Source of the DNA: Hordeum vulgare subsp. vulgare
Lineage: Eukaryota; Streptophyta; Magnoliopsida; Poales; Poaceae
Length of the DNA: 64,000 nt
Direction: 5' to 3'
NCBI RefSeq assembly: GCF_904849725.1
Contig: NC_058524.1
Coordinates: 512,042,263 to 512,106,262 of the forward strand
The notes below the pieces were generated by a model. That model worked only from the letters and a program-made list of their open reading frames with translations, was not told the origin of the DNA and did no database searches. The stretch's first letter is position 1, and every line of letters begins with the position of its first letter. Below, one piece after another: positions 55,440 through 64,000 of this stretch. A program made the translations under genes and the position numbers.

Positions 55440-58400
55440 CACCATGGAGAAGGGGGTGACATCGAGAGCGGAGCGGGCTAAGAAGGGGTCGCTTGGATTC
55501 TCCTCGAGCGCCGGAGTGCTCCCACAAGGATAGATCCAGGGCAAATGGATGTCGTCCTAAGTCTCGAAGGAGAGGCTGCTGGACTTGGAGGGCGAAGGTT
55601 TGATCACCCGGAGGAGCTAGCAATTGCCCGGGGACAGGCGAGGTTGAGCCGGCGCCCCAGAATGACGAGTGAGTGCTCTTGGTCACCCACATCGAGAGAG
55701 ATTTTTCTATGCCTTCGCACCCCTTTTTCCGGGAATTTCTTGCTTTCTTCGGGGCTCAGCTCCATCATCTGCCCCCAATGTTGTCTCGTATCTAGTCGCA
55801 TTCGTGTCTTCGTGTGAGAATTTTCTCGGGTTTCATCCACATTGGGGCTTGTTCAAACGCTTGTTCAGGCGTCGAGTGATGACTGTGAATAAGTCTTCCT
55901 CCTTGGGAGGAAGAACCAACGTAGCGCAGCTTTGTGGTGACTTAGGGATCCAGGTGAGGGGCAAGAGTAGCTTCCCCCAGATGAGTTTCTCGGACTCGGT
56001 GAGGAAGTGGAAGGACTCTTAATTTTATTGTCGAGACGTCCTAGTCGGCGAGGGTCAGTCGGGCCTCCCGCCCTATACTGTTAATAGGATCCACCCGTCC
56101 TCCACCTTGACCTTGTCCAAGCAGGAGAATACCGACGCAGATATCTTGGTGATAGCGGTGGTTTCCTTGATCCGGAAGGGTGTGAATGGTATGGACCTCA
56201 TGGAGGTCTTCTAGCGCAGGATTCAGTCTCTTCAGCCTAGGGTCCATCCAATGTGGAAATATCAAGGGTCGGATGATCCGACTCGAGTTCATTGTGAGGA
56301 TCTCGGGGAAGAGGCGGTGGAGAACAAACTCAAGGCCATTACCGCAGTGAGATATAACCCCAGGGGATCGAGGTAGGTGCTTCCTTTCGTGGTGGATCAC
56401 CAGCCGAATGAGGTAAGTCGTTGAGCATCTGTATCGAGTGAATTCCATCATTGTTTCGACTCCCATTTGTGATTTTGCTACTCGGCGGACTTTCACAGGG
56501 CTGGTTAGTTCAACACCGGTGGTCAACCGCTCGCCCATTGATGTGGAGAGTGACACTTAAAACCAAGACACTGAGGCCCCGGAGGGTTTGAAGGACGACG
56601 AAGACGATGAAGGCAACGATGAGGATACCTAGGAGAGCAAGGAGGAGCATGGAAACGAGGTGGAGTCTTCTCTGTCCAACAAAGTTCAGGTAGAGACCCG
56701 TTCCAAGGCGTGCCAGGACCCTGGAGTCCGCGCAGGCACCCCGAAGACTTCGTCGACTATGAAGCCGAGTGCATCGGCCATGCCGACACGCAGCTCCAAG
56801 CATGGTCGAAGTGAGCTCGAGGCACTGCCGGAGCAGGCCGCCAAGCAACCCAAGACCTCGAGCTCCAAGCCTCGCAAGGCCGTTCTGCCGTGCATCAAGG
56901 TCGACATGCATGTGGCTTCCGCGTAAGTATCTCCACCGAGTGATTTGTCGTAGTTTGAATAATGTCTTCCGAGTGGTCATCGGGCTTTATTGTTTCTGTT
57001 GTAGGTCTGATACTTCGAATGCTTCACTAGATCCCAAGACCTTTGACAAAGCTAAAGCTGACATTGATGTCGCTTCATCGAAAGGTAACCCTTGAGCTTT
57101 TCCAGAAATTCACTCAAAATTCGGGCTTTGGATATTCGAGTGGACTTTGGACTATCTTATGAACACATGCACAACCGCTGGACGTGATTGAACTCGATGC
57201 TGATGTCCCTTCTGCAGCCGGAGAAGCACTAAAGCAAGCTCCAACTCTGAGCCGAGTGAACATCAAGGTCAAGACTCATGTGGTGCAGGAGGTAGCTTCG
57301 GCTGGGGCGTCACTCGGACACTATACATTGACTACTTCGTCATCTGCCCCCAAGGATCACAACATCTTCGAGCTCCACTTTATCCCGGAGGACCAGGAGG
57401 AGTGCGCAAGGAGGCCTTGGCTCAGCTGGACGTGATGGTTGGGCGATTGAAGGAGGCGTACAACACGAGTGAAGCTGTGGCAAAGAACGTTTGGGTAAGT
57501 CCTTTACGCACGTATTTATTTTTTAATCTTGTCCTTAGAATGAATCACGAGTGGGCATGCCCACGGGCACACCCACTGGGTGATAGTGGGGGCGCGCTGA
57601 GCGCACCCACTGGGTGCAGTCCCCGAGGCTACGAGCGAATGTGTTAGTCGGCGGTAGTCTTTTTTCTTTGTATGTTTGACACAGTCCAGTAGGGTGCGAG
57701 CCCTTTTCTTTCTTCCATCTTACTAGTGGGGGCGTGCTAAGCGTGCCCACTGGGTGTAGTCCACGAGGCTACTATCGACTGGAGGGGTTGGCGATAGTCT
57801 TAGTTTCTTTGTTTTGATCGATAGAGGCCGGTTAGGCATGGATCCCTTGTCCTCTATCATTCCAGTGGGGGCGCGCTGAGCGCACCCACTGGGTGTAGTC
57901 CCCGAGGCTACCGTCGAGTGAGGAAGTCGGTGGTAGTCTTAGAGTTGCGACATAATGTTATGCCTTTCTTGTATTTGTTGACTGCCCACTCCTTGCGGGC
58001 CCTTGGGCCACAATGACGCCATGGAAAAAACAGTTACGGGAACTTCGACTGAGCCTTGACGCGGCGAAGGCCAAGAGCAAGCGACTGGAGTAGGAAAAGC
58101 AAAGAGATGAAGGTACGTCCTCGCTATCCGATTGACACTCCATTAGGTTGTCTTTTCTTATCCGATTGAGGCTGTCTTGTCAGATCGCCTTTTTGAGAGG
58201 TGAAGAATTCCATTTCTCTAGTGACTATGAAGGACGCCCTCGAGAAGAGGGATGAAGAACTTGCATCCTCTTGGAAGGACGTCAAGCAAAAAACCCTAGC
58301 AGCCGAGGCCAAACTCAAGTCGGTTGGCACTTTGGAGGAGGACAACCGTCTTCTGAAAGCCGGTGTGGAGAAGACCATGATGGAGCTTGCTGAGTTGAAG

Positions 58401-59080
58401 AAACATTACGCCAGGTGGGAGGCCAACCTCTATAAGGCCACTGCCAAGAAAGCTGAGCTGGAGAAGTTTGTCGAGGACTTCAGCATAGAGCTCTTTGAAA
58501 AGCTCAAAGGTGCATTGAGCATTCGAATGCTTTCCCATGATCATTCTGAAACCTCCGACTCACATTTCTCATCCTCCATTTTCCGTTGAGTGTAGCCTTT
58601 GTTGCTGACGTTGAAGAAGAGACGACGCAAGTAGAGAAGGAGCTCGATCCCAAGAGAGGGCTCCTGGAGGATAGTGATGCCTTGTCTATCCTTAGGCTGG
58701 AGGATCACGTCGAATGTGTAGTGGCTTGTTTCAAGCTGCTTCAGTCGGCCGTTGGAGAGATCGAGCAGGAGAAGGCGCCTGAAGATGCTCATGTGAAGGA
58801 TGCTCAAGCCGTTGTGAATCGATTGAAGTCCATCCCTGGTGCACTTAAGTTTTGGAAGAATTCATTAGCAAGGGCCGGAGCTGACATTGCCCTCTCGCTC
58901 ATCCCCATTCATTGCAAGGGAGTGGATGAAGAGAAGCTGAAGAATCTTATGGTCGTCAACCGCAAAAGCACCAAGTTTGAAGACTTCGTGGAGATGTTTA
59001 TGGTGGCGGCCACACGGATCGCAGAGGGAATTGATCTTGACACCTTCATCGAAATGGTGGAGTCTTCGGCCTTCGAGTGA
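55440..59080 (+). pseudogene. Multi-exon antisense gene of the Tat-like element (plant 'putative gypsy type transposon' family)
   Basis: Plus-strand exons run opposite to pol. One exon (about 55700-56385) holds the family core: HPFFREFLAFFGAQLHHLPP, then ENFLGFHPHWGLFKRLFRRR and SVRKWKDSWFYC, resembling Pfam PF04195. Later exons encode basic/serine-rich sequence (56500-56922), a coiled coil (58200-58510: EKRDEELASSWKDVKQK, EEDNRLLKAGVEK) and a helical C-terminal part (58597-59080: ALKFWKNSLARAGADIAL, ATRIAEGIDLDTFIEMVE, then TGA). Plausible introns end with donors GTAAGT at 56923, GTAACC at 57085, GTAAGT at 57495 and GTACGT at 58111, and acceptors TTGTAG at 57004 and TTGTCAG at 58181. Small shifts near 55780 and a TAG at about 56213 suggest this copy is dead. 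The function of the family is unknown. First exon and start are uncertain. Confidence 0.65.
57585..57925. repeat. Three palindromic tandem repeats of about 140 bp in an intron
   Basis: AGTGGGGGCGCGCTGAGCGCACCCACT and its variants (each a near-palindrome; here given as AGTGGGGGCGCGC, TGAGCGCACCCACT) start at 57585, 57725 and 57864. Each is followed by GGGTG(C/T)AGTCC(C/A)CGAGGCTAC and a GGTAGTCTT-type tail. They lie between the exon ending at 57494 and the one near 58014. Confidence 0.8.
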
Positions 59081-59254
59081 TGCTTGGAGGAAAAATATTA
59101 AGCTTTAATTTGCCTCAGGATGCCGAGTGATTTTATGTAGTATTTTCCGTACCTTTAGCTGAACTTGATCACGTTTATCTACAATTAATTTTGGATCTTA
59201 TTCGTTTGGTCGTCTTTGTTTGGGGTTGTTTATACTCGGCCGAATGCTGCTTCG

Positions 59255-60295
59255 TATCCGAGTCCCCGAGTATGGAAGTTGTCCTCACTCGGGATCGCCT
59301 CTGTCTTAGGCGAAAGTTGTTCCGCGGCTAAGTCCCCGAGTGCGGAGCTTGTCCTCACTTGGGATTGTTTGCAACTTAGGCGAAAGCTGGTCCGCGGCTA
59401 AGCCCCCCAAGTGTGGAGGTTGTCCTCACTCGGGTTTGGTTCTCCCTAGGCGAAAGCAGAATCCCGACTTGGGATGATTGTCCTGTTCATCTTGGCATCC
59501 CAATGAAAGTCTTGCCTCCATTCGAGACCACTTTAAGTTAGTCGAAAGTTGGTTCGCATCTAAGCCCCCGAGTGTGGAGGTTCTCACGATCACTCGGGGA
59601 TGGGTCTACCTTAGACGAAACAGGTTCACTACCGAGATAATAGTTCTTGTGAACTCGTTGATGGTCATGTCCATCGAGATATCCGAATGACGACCGTGTC
59701 CTCATTTGGAACTGTCTTGACTTAGGCCAAAGGTGGTCCGCAGCTAAGCCCCCGAGCGTGGATGTTGCCTCTACTCGGGGTAGGATTTACCCTAGGTGAA
59801 AACGGATTCGCTGCCAAGGAATGATCGTCTTGTTCATCTTGGCGCCCGAATGGAGGTATTCATTTCATTCGGAATCACTTTAACTTAGGCGAAAACTGGT
59901 TTGTAGCTCAGCCCCCGAGTGTGGAGGTTTCCATGATCACTCGGGGAAGGGTCTACCTTAGCAGAAACAGGTTCGCTACCGAGATGATAGTTCTTGCAAA
60001 CTCGTTGATGGTCCTGTCCATCAAGGTATCCGAATGACGATCGTGTCCTCATTCGGAACCGTTTTGACTTAGGCAAAAGTTGGTCCGTAGCTAAGCCTCG
60101 AGTGAGGACGTTGCCTCTACTCAGGGTAGGATTTACCCTAGGCGAAAACGGATTCACCGCTAAGGAATAAGCGTCTTGTTCATCTTGGCACCCAAATGGA
60201 GGTCTTGCATTCATTCGGAACCACCTTAACTTAGGGGAAAATTGGTTCACAACTAAGCCCCCCCCCCCGAGTGTGGATGTCTCCACGATCACTCA
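59255..60295. repeat. Higher-order tandem repeat between the antisense gene and integrase
   Basis: Units opening TAAGCCCCCGAGTGTGGAGG and ending GCGAAA(A)CTGGTTCGTAGC recur. First come short units of about 80 bp (59255-59400), then alternating A and B units: A at 59561, 59912 and 60254, B at 59741 and 60091, a joint period of about 342-351 bp. A run of eleven C's near 60260 marks the last unit. It gives an open frame on the minus strand (59885-60292) that I judge to be a by-product. Confidence 0.85.
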
Positions 60296-60309
60296 GGGAA
60301 GGTTCTAGA

Positions 60310-60825
60310 TCCCTCTCTTCCTCCAGAAGATCCAAGTTGTCTTGGCGTGCTACTTCAGCTTCGGCTTTGTTGTACTGCTCCACTCAAGGGGAGTTGTGAC
60401 ATAAGTCACTCAGCAGGATGGCTTCCGACCCATACATCATGAAGAATGGAGCACGCCTGGTTGAACGATTTGGAGTCGTTCGCATGCCCACATGACGGAT
60501 GGTAATTCCTTAACCCAAGTGCGAGCCGCATATTTGAGGTCTCTCATCAGCCGGGCTTCAGTCTTTGAAGTATCATGCCATTTGCCTGTTTTGCCTGCCC
60601 ATTCGACTGCGGGTGCGCCATAGAGGCATAGTTAACCCGAGTGCCCTCAGAGTGGCAGAACTCGCGGAACTCGTCTCAGTCGAAGTTGGTTCTATTTTCG
60701 GTGATGATGTCATGGGGAACTCCGAATCTAAAGATAATCTCCTGAATGAAGCTAACGGCAGTCGCCGCATCCAAGTTTTTTATGGGTTTAGCTTTGACCC
60801 ACTTGGTGAACTTATCCACTCTGAC
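60310..60825 (-). pseudogene. Integrase core fragment of the Tat-like element
   Basis: On the minus strand the sequence reads DKFTKWVKAKPIKNLDAATA, then FGVPHDIITENRTNF, FCESEGTRVNYASMAHPQSN, and later KYAARTWVKELPSVMWA. These are the middle and end of the catalytic core of a gypsy integrase. The second catalytic Asp (usually TDNG or TDRG) reads TENR and stops occur (for example after RTNFD). It is cut at 60825 by the LTR of the next element. Confidence 0.8.
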
Positions 60826-62285
60826 TATAGATACGTCTCCAACGTATCTATAATTTTTTATGGTTACATGCTATTATCTTGTCAACTTTGGATGTTTTGT
60901 ATGCATTTTATATCTTTTTTGGAACTAACCTATTAACTCAGTGGCAAGTGCCAGTTCCTGTTTTTTTTTTGTGTTTTTGACCCTTTTCAGAGAAGAATAT
61001 TAAACGAAGTCCAAACGGAATAAAATCTTTGGAATGATTTTTTCCATAACAGAAGATACGCAAGGAACTTGAGAACCAAGGCAAAGGACTCCGGGGGAGA
61101 CCACAAGCCCCCTAGGCGCGACCTGGGGGCGCGCCTAGCAGGCTTGTGGGCCCCCCTTCGCTTCTTTGCCCTACTTCTTCCGCCTATAAATTCCCTAAAA
61201 ATCTGAAACCACGGGAGAGAGCCACGAAAATACTTTTCTGTGCAAGCTTCTGTCTCCGCAAGATCCCGTCTGGGGACCGTTCTGGTGCCCTACCGGAGGG
61301 GGGATTCGGACACGGAGGGCTTCTTCATCAACACCATTGCCTCTCCGATGATGCGTGAGTAGTTCACCACAGACCTTCGGGTCCATAGCTAGTAGCTAGA
61401 TGGCTTCTTCTCTCTCTTGGATCTTCAATACAAAGTTCTCCATGATCTTCATGGAGATCTATCCGATGTAATCTTCTTTTGCGATGTGTTTGTCGAGACC
61501 CGATGAATTGTGGATTTATGATCAAATTATCTATGATTATTATTTGAGTTTCCTCTGATCTCTTATATGCATGATTTCATATCCTTGTAATTCTCTTCGA
61601 GTTGTGGGTTTTGTTTGGCCAACTTGATCTACAATTCTTGCAATGGGAGAAGTGCTTAGTTTTGGGTTCATATCGTGCGGTGTCCTCACCCAGTGACAGA
61701 AGGGGTAGCGAGGCACGCATCGTGTTGTTGCCATCAAGGGTAAAAAGATGGGGTTTATATCTATTGCATGAATTTATCCCTCTACATCATGTCATGTTGC
61801 TTAAGGCGTTACTCTGTTTGTTATGAACTCAATACACTAGATGCATGCTGGATAGCGGTCGCTGTGTGGAGTAATAGTAGTAGATGGAGACAGTATCGGT
61901 CTACTTGTCTCGGACGTAATGCATGTATGTATGATCATTGCCTTAGATATCATCATGACTTTGTGCGATTCTATCAATTGCTCGACAGTAATTTGTTCAC
62001 CCACTGTAATACTTTCTATCATGAGGGAAGCCTCTAGTGAACAGTTTGGCCCCCCGGTCTACTTCACATCAAATTTTCAGCTCTACACTTTCACTTTGTT
62101 GCACTTTCCGCCTTCAGATCTCACCTTGCAATCAATCGTGCAGGGATTGACAACCGCTTTATAGCGTTGGTGCAAGTTTGTTTGTTTTTGCGCACGTACT
62201 TTGGAGACTTGCCTTGATACTCCTACTGGATTGATACCTTGGTTCTCAAACTGAGGGAAATACTTACTGCTACTATGTTGCATCA
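60826..62285 (+). repeat. 5' LTR of the right-hand gypsy element, first TG mutated to TA
   Basis: About 1460 bp from TATAGATACGTCTCCAACGT to TACTATGTTGCATCA. The expected first bases are TG; here TA. The region 61080-61200 holds the G/C-rich block and CGCCTATAAATTCC (TATA box, 61183-61190). The right end is placed at CATCA because of the TG...CA rule; 55 bases then separate it from the primer-like site, so the end could be somewhat further right. Confidence 0.75.
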
Positions 62286-62340
62286 GCCTTTCCTCTTCAA
62301 GGGAAAAACCAACGCAAGCTCAAGAGGTAGCAAGAAGAAT

Positions 62341-62362
62341 TTCTGGCGCTGTTGCCGGGGAG
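62341..62362 (+). other. Primer-binding-like site of the right-hand gypsy element
   Basis: TTCTGGCGCTGTTGCCGGGG, matching the site at 6225-6246 of the first gypsy element. A shortened second copy, TTTCTGGCACCGGGGACTA, follows at about 62399. Confidence 0.6.
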
Positions 62363-62642
62363 TATCAAGTCAAGAATAGTCTCCCTTCAACGTGTCAATT
62401 TCTGGCACCGGGGACTATTCTAAGTGAAGCTTATCCAAGTAACTGTCGCAAACTCATCTCTTGCATTTACTTTTTTACCTCTCGTTTTCCTCTCCCCCAC
62501 TTCTGATAAACAAAAATTTATAAAAATATTTACCTTTTTCGTTCGCCCTTTTCTTTCGCTTGCTTTCTGTTCGCTTGTGCGTTTGTCTGCGTGCTAAGAC
62601 CTGTATGGCCCAACCAAAGTATATGATGCTTACTATAAAAGG

Positions 62643-63746
62643 TTGGAAGAGATTGAAACTAGTGTTAAAGGCTTCATGTCTACACAGTTTGATTATAATA
62701 GTTACTTTCGTAGAGAACTAAGGGAGCAAAATTCTTTTATGGCTTTTATGAATAAAGAAGTTGATGATATGGCCAAAGAATTCCTTGCGCTAAATTCTCA
62801 GTTTGCTCATCTTGAAAAATTGGTCGGCCAGATTTCGGATAAACAAGCTACCTTAGTCAATAAAATGGCTGCTAAACCTGAAATATGTGATGAGAATCAC
62901 GAAGATCTTAAAATGCTTGGTGTGACTCCCATTGAATCCTTGTTTTCTAATGTCAAACCTAATGATGATGGGGTTGGATATGAATCCACTTTGGTTGAGA
63001 AACGCCCCAATGATTCGGAGTCTATCTATCTTGATGCTAAAATCATTGAAAGTGGAGTAGAGGATATCAAAACTTTGAGTAGTAATGAAATTACTACTTT
63101 GGATTTCAAGGAATTCAATTATGATAGTTGCTCCTTGATTGAATGTATTTCCTTGATGCAATCCATGCTAAACTCTCCACACGCTTATAGCCAAAACAAG
63201 GCCTTTACCAATCATATCGTCGATGCTATGATGAAATCTCTTGAAGAGAAGCTTGAGTTGGTAGTTTCTATTCCTACAAAACTTCATGATGAGTGGGAAC
63301 CTACTATCAAAATCAAGATTAAAAACTATGAATGCAATGCTTTGTGTGATTTGGGTGCTAGTGTTTCCGCTATTCCAAAGTCTTTATGTGATGTTCTAGG
63401 CTTCAACGAGATTGATGAGTGCTCTCTTAATTTGCATCTTGCGGATTCTACTGTTAAGAAACCTATGGGAAGGATCAATGATGTTCTTATTATTGAAAAT
63501 AGAAACTATGTACCCGTAGATTTCATTGTGCTTAATATTGATTGCAATCCGACATGTCCCGTCATTCTTGGTAGACCTTTCCTTAGGACTATTGGTGCTA
63601 TCATCGATATGAAGGAAGGGAATATTAGATTTCAATTTCCATTAAAGAAGGGCATGGGAAATTTTCCTAGAAACAAAATAAGATTGCCTTATGAATCCAT
63701 GATGAGGGCTACTTATGGTTTGAGCACCAAAGACGATGATACATGA
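62643..63746 (+). CDS. Gag C-terminal part and aspartic protease of the right-hand gypsy element
   Basis: Open frame of 367 residues whose first in-frame ATG lies near 62676 (MSTQFDYNSYFRRELREQ). The first 90 residues are a helical gag-like segment (ALNSQFAHLEKLVGQISDKQ). A linker with KRPNDSESIYLDAKIIESG follows. Residues about 215-345 are a retropepsin-like protease: [18 protein letters not shown] (active-site region, D-L-G instead of D-S/T-G) and PVILGRPFLRTIGAIID. The normal capsid domain between leader and this segment is absent. An ATG (MAQPKYMML) at about 62605 is in another frame. It ends TGA at 63744 and is followed by GCGTTAAACAATAGTGCTTG, a sequence I recall downstream of this ORF in wheat elements. 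Confidence 0.75.
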   Translation: MEEIETSVKGFMSTQFDYNSYFRRELREQNSFMAFMNKEVDDMAKEFLALNSQFAHLEKLVGQISDKQATLVNKMAAKPEICDENHEDLKMLGVTPIESLFSNVKPNDDGVGYESTLVEKRPNDSESIYLDAKIIESGVEDIKTLSSNEITTLDFKEFNYDSCSLIECISLMQSMLNSPHAYSQNKAFTNHIVDAMMKSLEEKLELVVSIPTKLHDEWEPTIKIKIKNYECNALCDLGASVSAIPKSLCDVLGFNEIDECSLNLHLADSTVKKPMGRINDVLIIENRNYVPVDFIVLNIDCNPTCPVILGRPFLRTIGAIIDMKEGNIRFQFPLKKGMGNFPRNKIRLPYESMMRATYGLSTKDDDT

Positions 63747-64000
63747 TTCTATCGCCTTGTGCCTAGCTAAGGGCGTTAAACAATAGTGCTTGTTGGGAGG
63801 CAACCCAATGAATATATCTTTTCTTTTTGCTTTCTGTTTTGTTGTGTCCACACCATCATAATTTTTTTATGATTGTGTTCTTTGTGTTTATTTTTGTGTT
63901 TGTGCCAAGTAAAACCTTTATGACTAGTTTTGGTGATGGTTGTTTGATGTTGCTGAAAAAGACAGAAACTTTGCGCTCACGAAATTATTTTTAATTCCTA
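63747..64000 (+). other. Non-coding spacer after the gag-protease ORF
   Basis: 254 bases to the window edge with no open frame of note on the plus strand. A separate pol ORF, if present, begins beyond the edge. Confidence 0.45.

Larger units (their letters stand above)
54098..60825 (-). mobile_element. Tat-like Ty3/gypsy element with an antisense gene, right part beyond a later insertion
   Basis: Minus-strand element. Its 3' LTR (54098-54686) follows a polypurine tract GGGGGCTAC. Upstream on the minus strand come a repeat-rich spacer and the end of integrase (60310-60825). Between integrase and LTR the opposite strand carries a multi-exon gene. This layout (LTR, gag, pol, antisense ORF, LTR) is described for plant Tat-group elements such as maize Grande. 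The element is broken at 60826 by another gypsy element; gag, RT and the 5' LTR should lie beyond the right edge. Confidence 0.75.
60826..64000 (+). mobile_element. Gypsy element with capsid-deleted gag, running off the right edge
   Basis: LTR (60826-62285), primer-binding-like site at 62341, then a gag/protease ORF, all on the plus strand. It sits inside the integrase of the Tat-like element and is therefore the younger insertion. The protease is of the same Athila-like type as the first element in the window. RT and integrase are not seen within the remaining 254 bases and may lie beyond, or be absent if the element is non-autonomous. Confidence 0.82.

Noticed and set aside
59885..60292. 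135-codon open frame on the minus strand
   Set aside because: It is made wholly of the alternating tandem repeats and its protein is internally repetitive only because of them.
59255..60295. CRISPR-like array
   Set aside because: Repeats are long, degenerate, without constant-length unique spacers, and the genome is a plant nuclear genome.
1..64000. A new defence, biosynthetic or signalling gene system
   Set aside because: Every long coding region that I can place belongs to a transposable element; nothing forms a gene cluster of another kind.

Overview
The window is transposon-dominated plant DNA, almost certainly from a Triticeae grass (wheat, Aegilops, barley or rye). The evidence is the stack of long copia LTRs of about 1.75-1.82 kb that open TGTTGGAA(A/T)TATGCCCTAGAGG (the Angela/WIS/BARE type), Athila-like and Tat-like Ty3/gypsy elements, a CACTA transposon with a CACTACTAGG end, and TA- and TAA-flanked MITEs. 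I see no convincing host gene, rRNA, functional tRNA or CRISPR array. Family names are from memory; a search of a Triticeae repeat library would settle them.

Layout. 1-7784: minus-strand Athila-like gypsy element (gag, protease, RT, RNase H, integrase, a post-pol ORF and the 5' LTR at 6255-7784); its 3' LTR lies off the left edge. It broke the integrase of a plus-strand copia element whose remainder is 7785-11614. 11615-12298: the 3' end and LTR of a Tat-like gypsy element. 12378-30101: a full-length minus-strand copia element (element B, target duplication ACTAT). Its upstream LTR was split by a second full-length copia element, element A (19863-28816, duplication CCCAC, plus strand). 30102-32934: two decayed gene-like sequences, one for a disordered protein and one GRF-zinc-finger-like. 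32935-36137: a non-autonomous CACTA element holding a cysteine-containing ORF, a 200-bp foldback and a Stowaway MITE. 36138-42700: a patchwork of TAA/TTA-flanked Harbinger-like elements, one with an intact ORF, and short-motif repeats. 43560-45561: the tail and LTR of another gypsy element, followed by a decayed retroelement ORF (45562-47284). 47285-53955: gypsy LTR fragments split by a third copia element (C, 47562-53431), which has lost most of its 5' LTR and the start of gag. 54098-60825: a minus-strand Tat-like gypsy element whose opposite strand carries a multi-exon gene of the plant 'putative gypsy type transposon' family. It is interrupted at 60826 by a plus-strand gypsy element with a capsid-deleted gag, which runs off the right edge.

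These are mostly dead elements: nearly every pol reading frame has stops or frameshifts. What links them is the order of insertion. Copia A is younger than B, the Athila-like element is younger than the copia at 7785, copia C is younger than the gypsy LTR around it, and the last gypsy element is younger than the Tat-like one. The least ordinary parts are the spliced antisense gene of the Tat-like element with its intronic and downstream repeats, the CACTA foldback, the tRNA-like sequence inside the Tat-like LTR, and the Harbinger-like element whose ORF has a 45-residue in-frame duplication.
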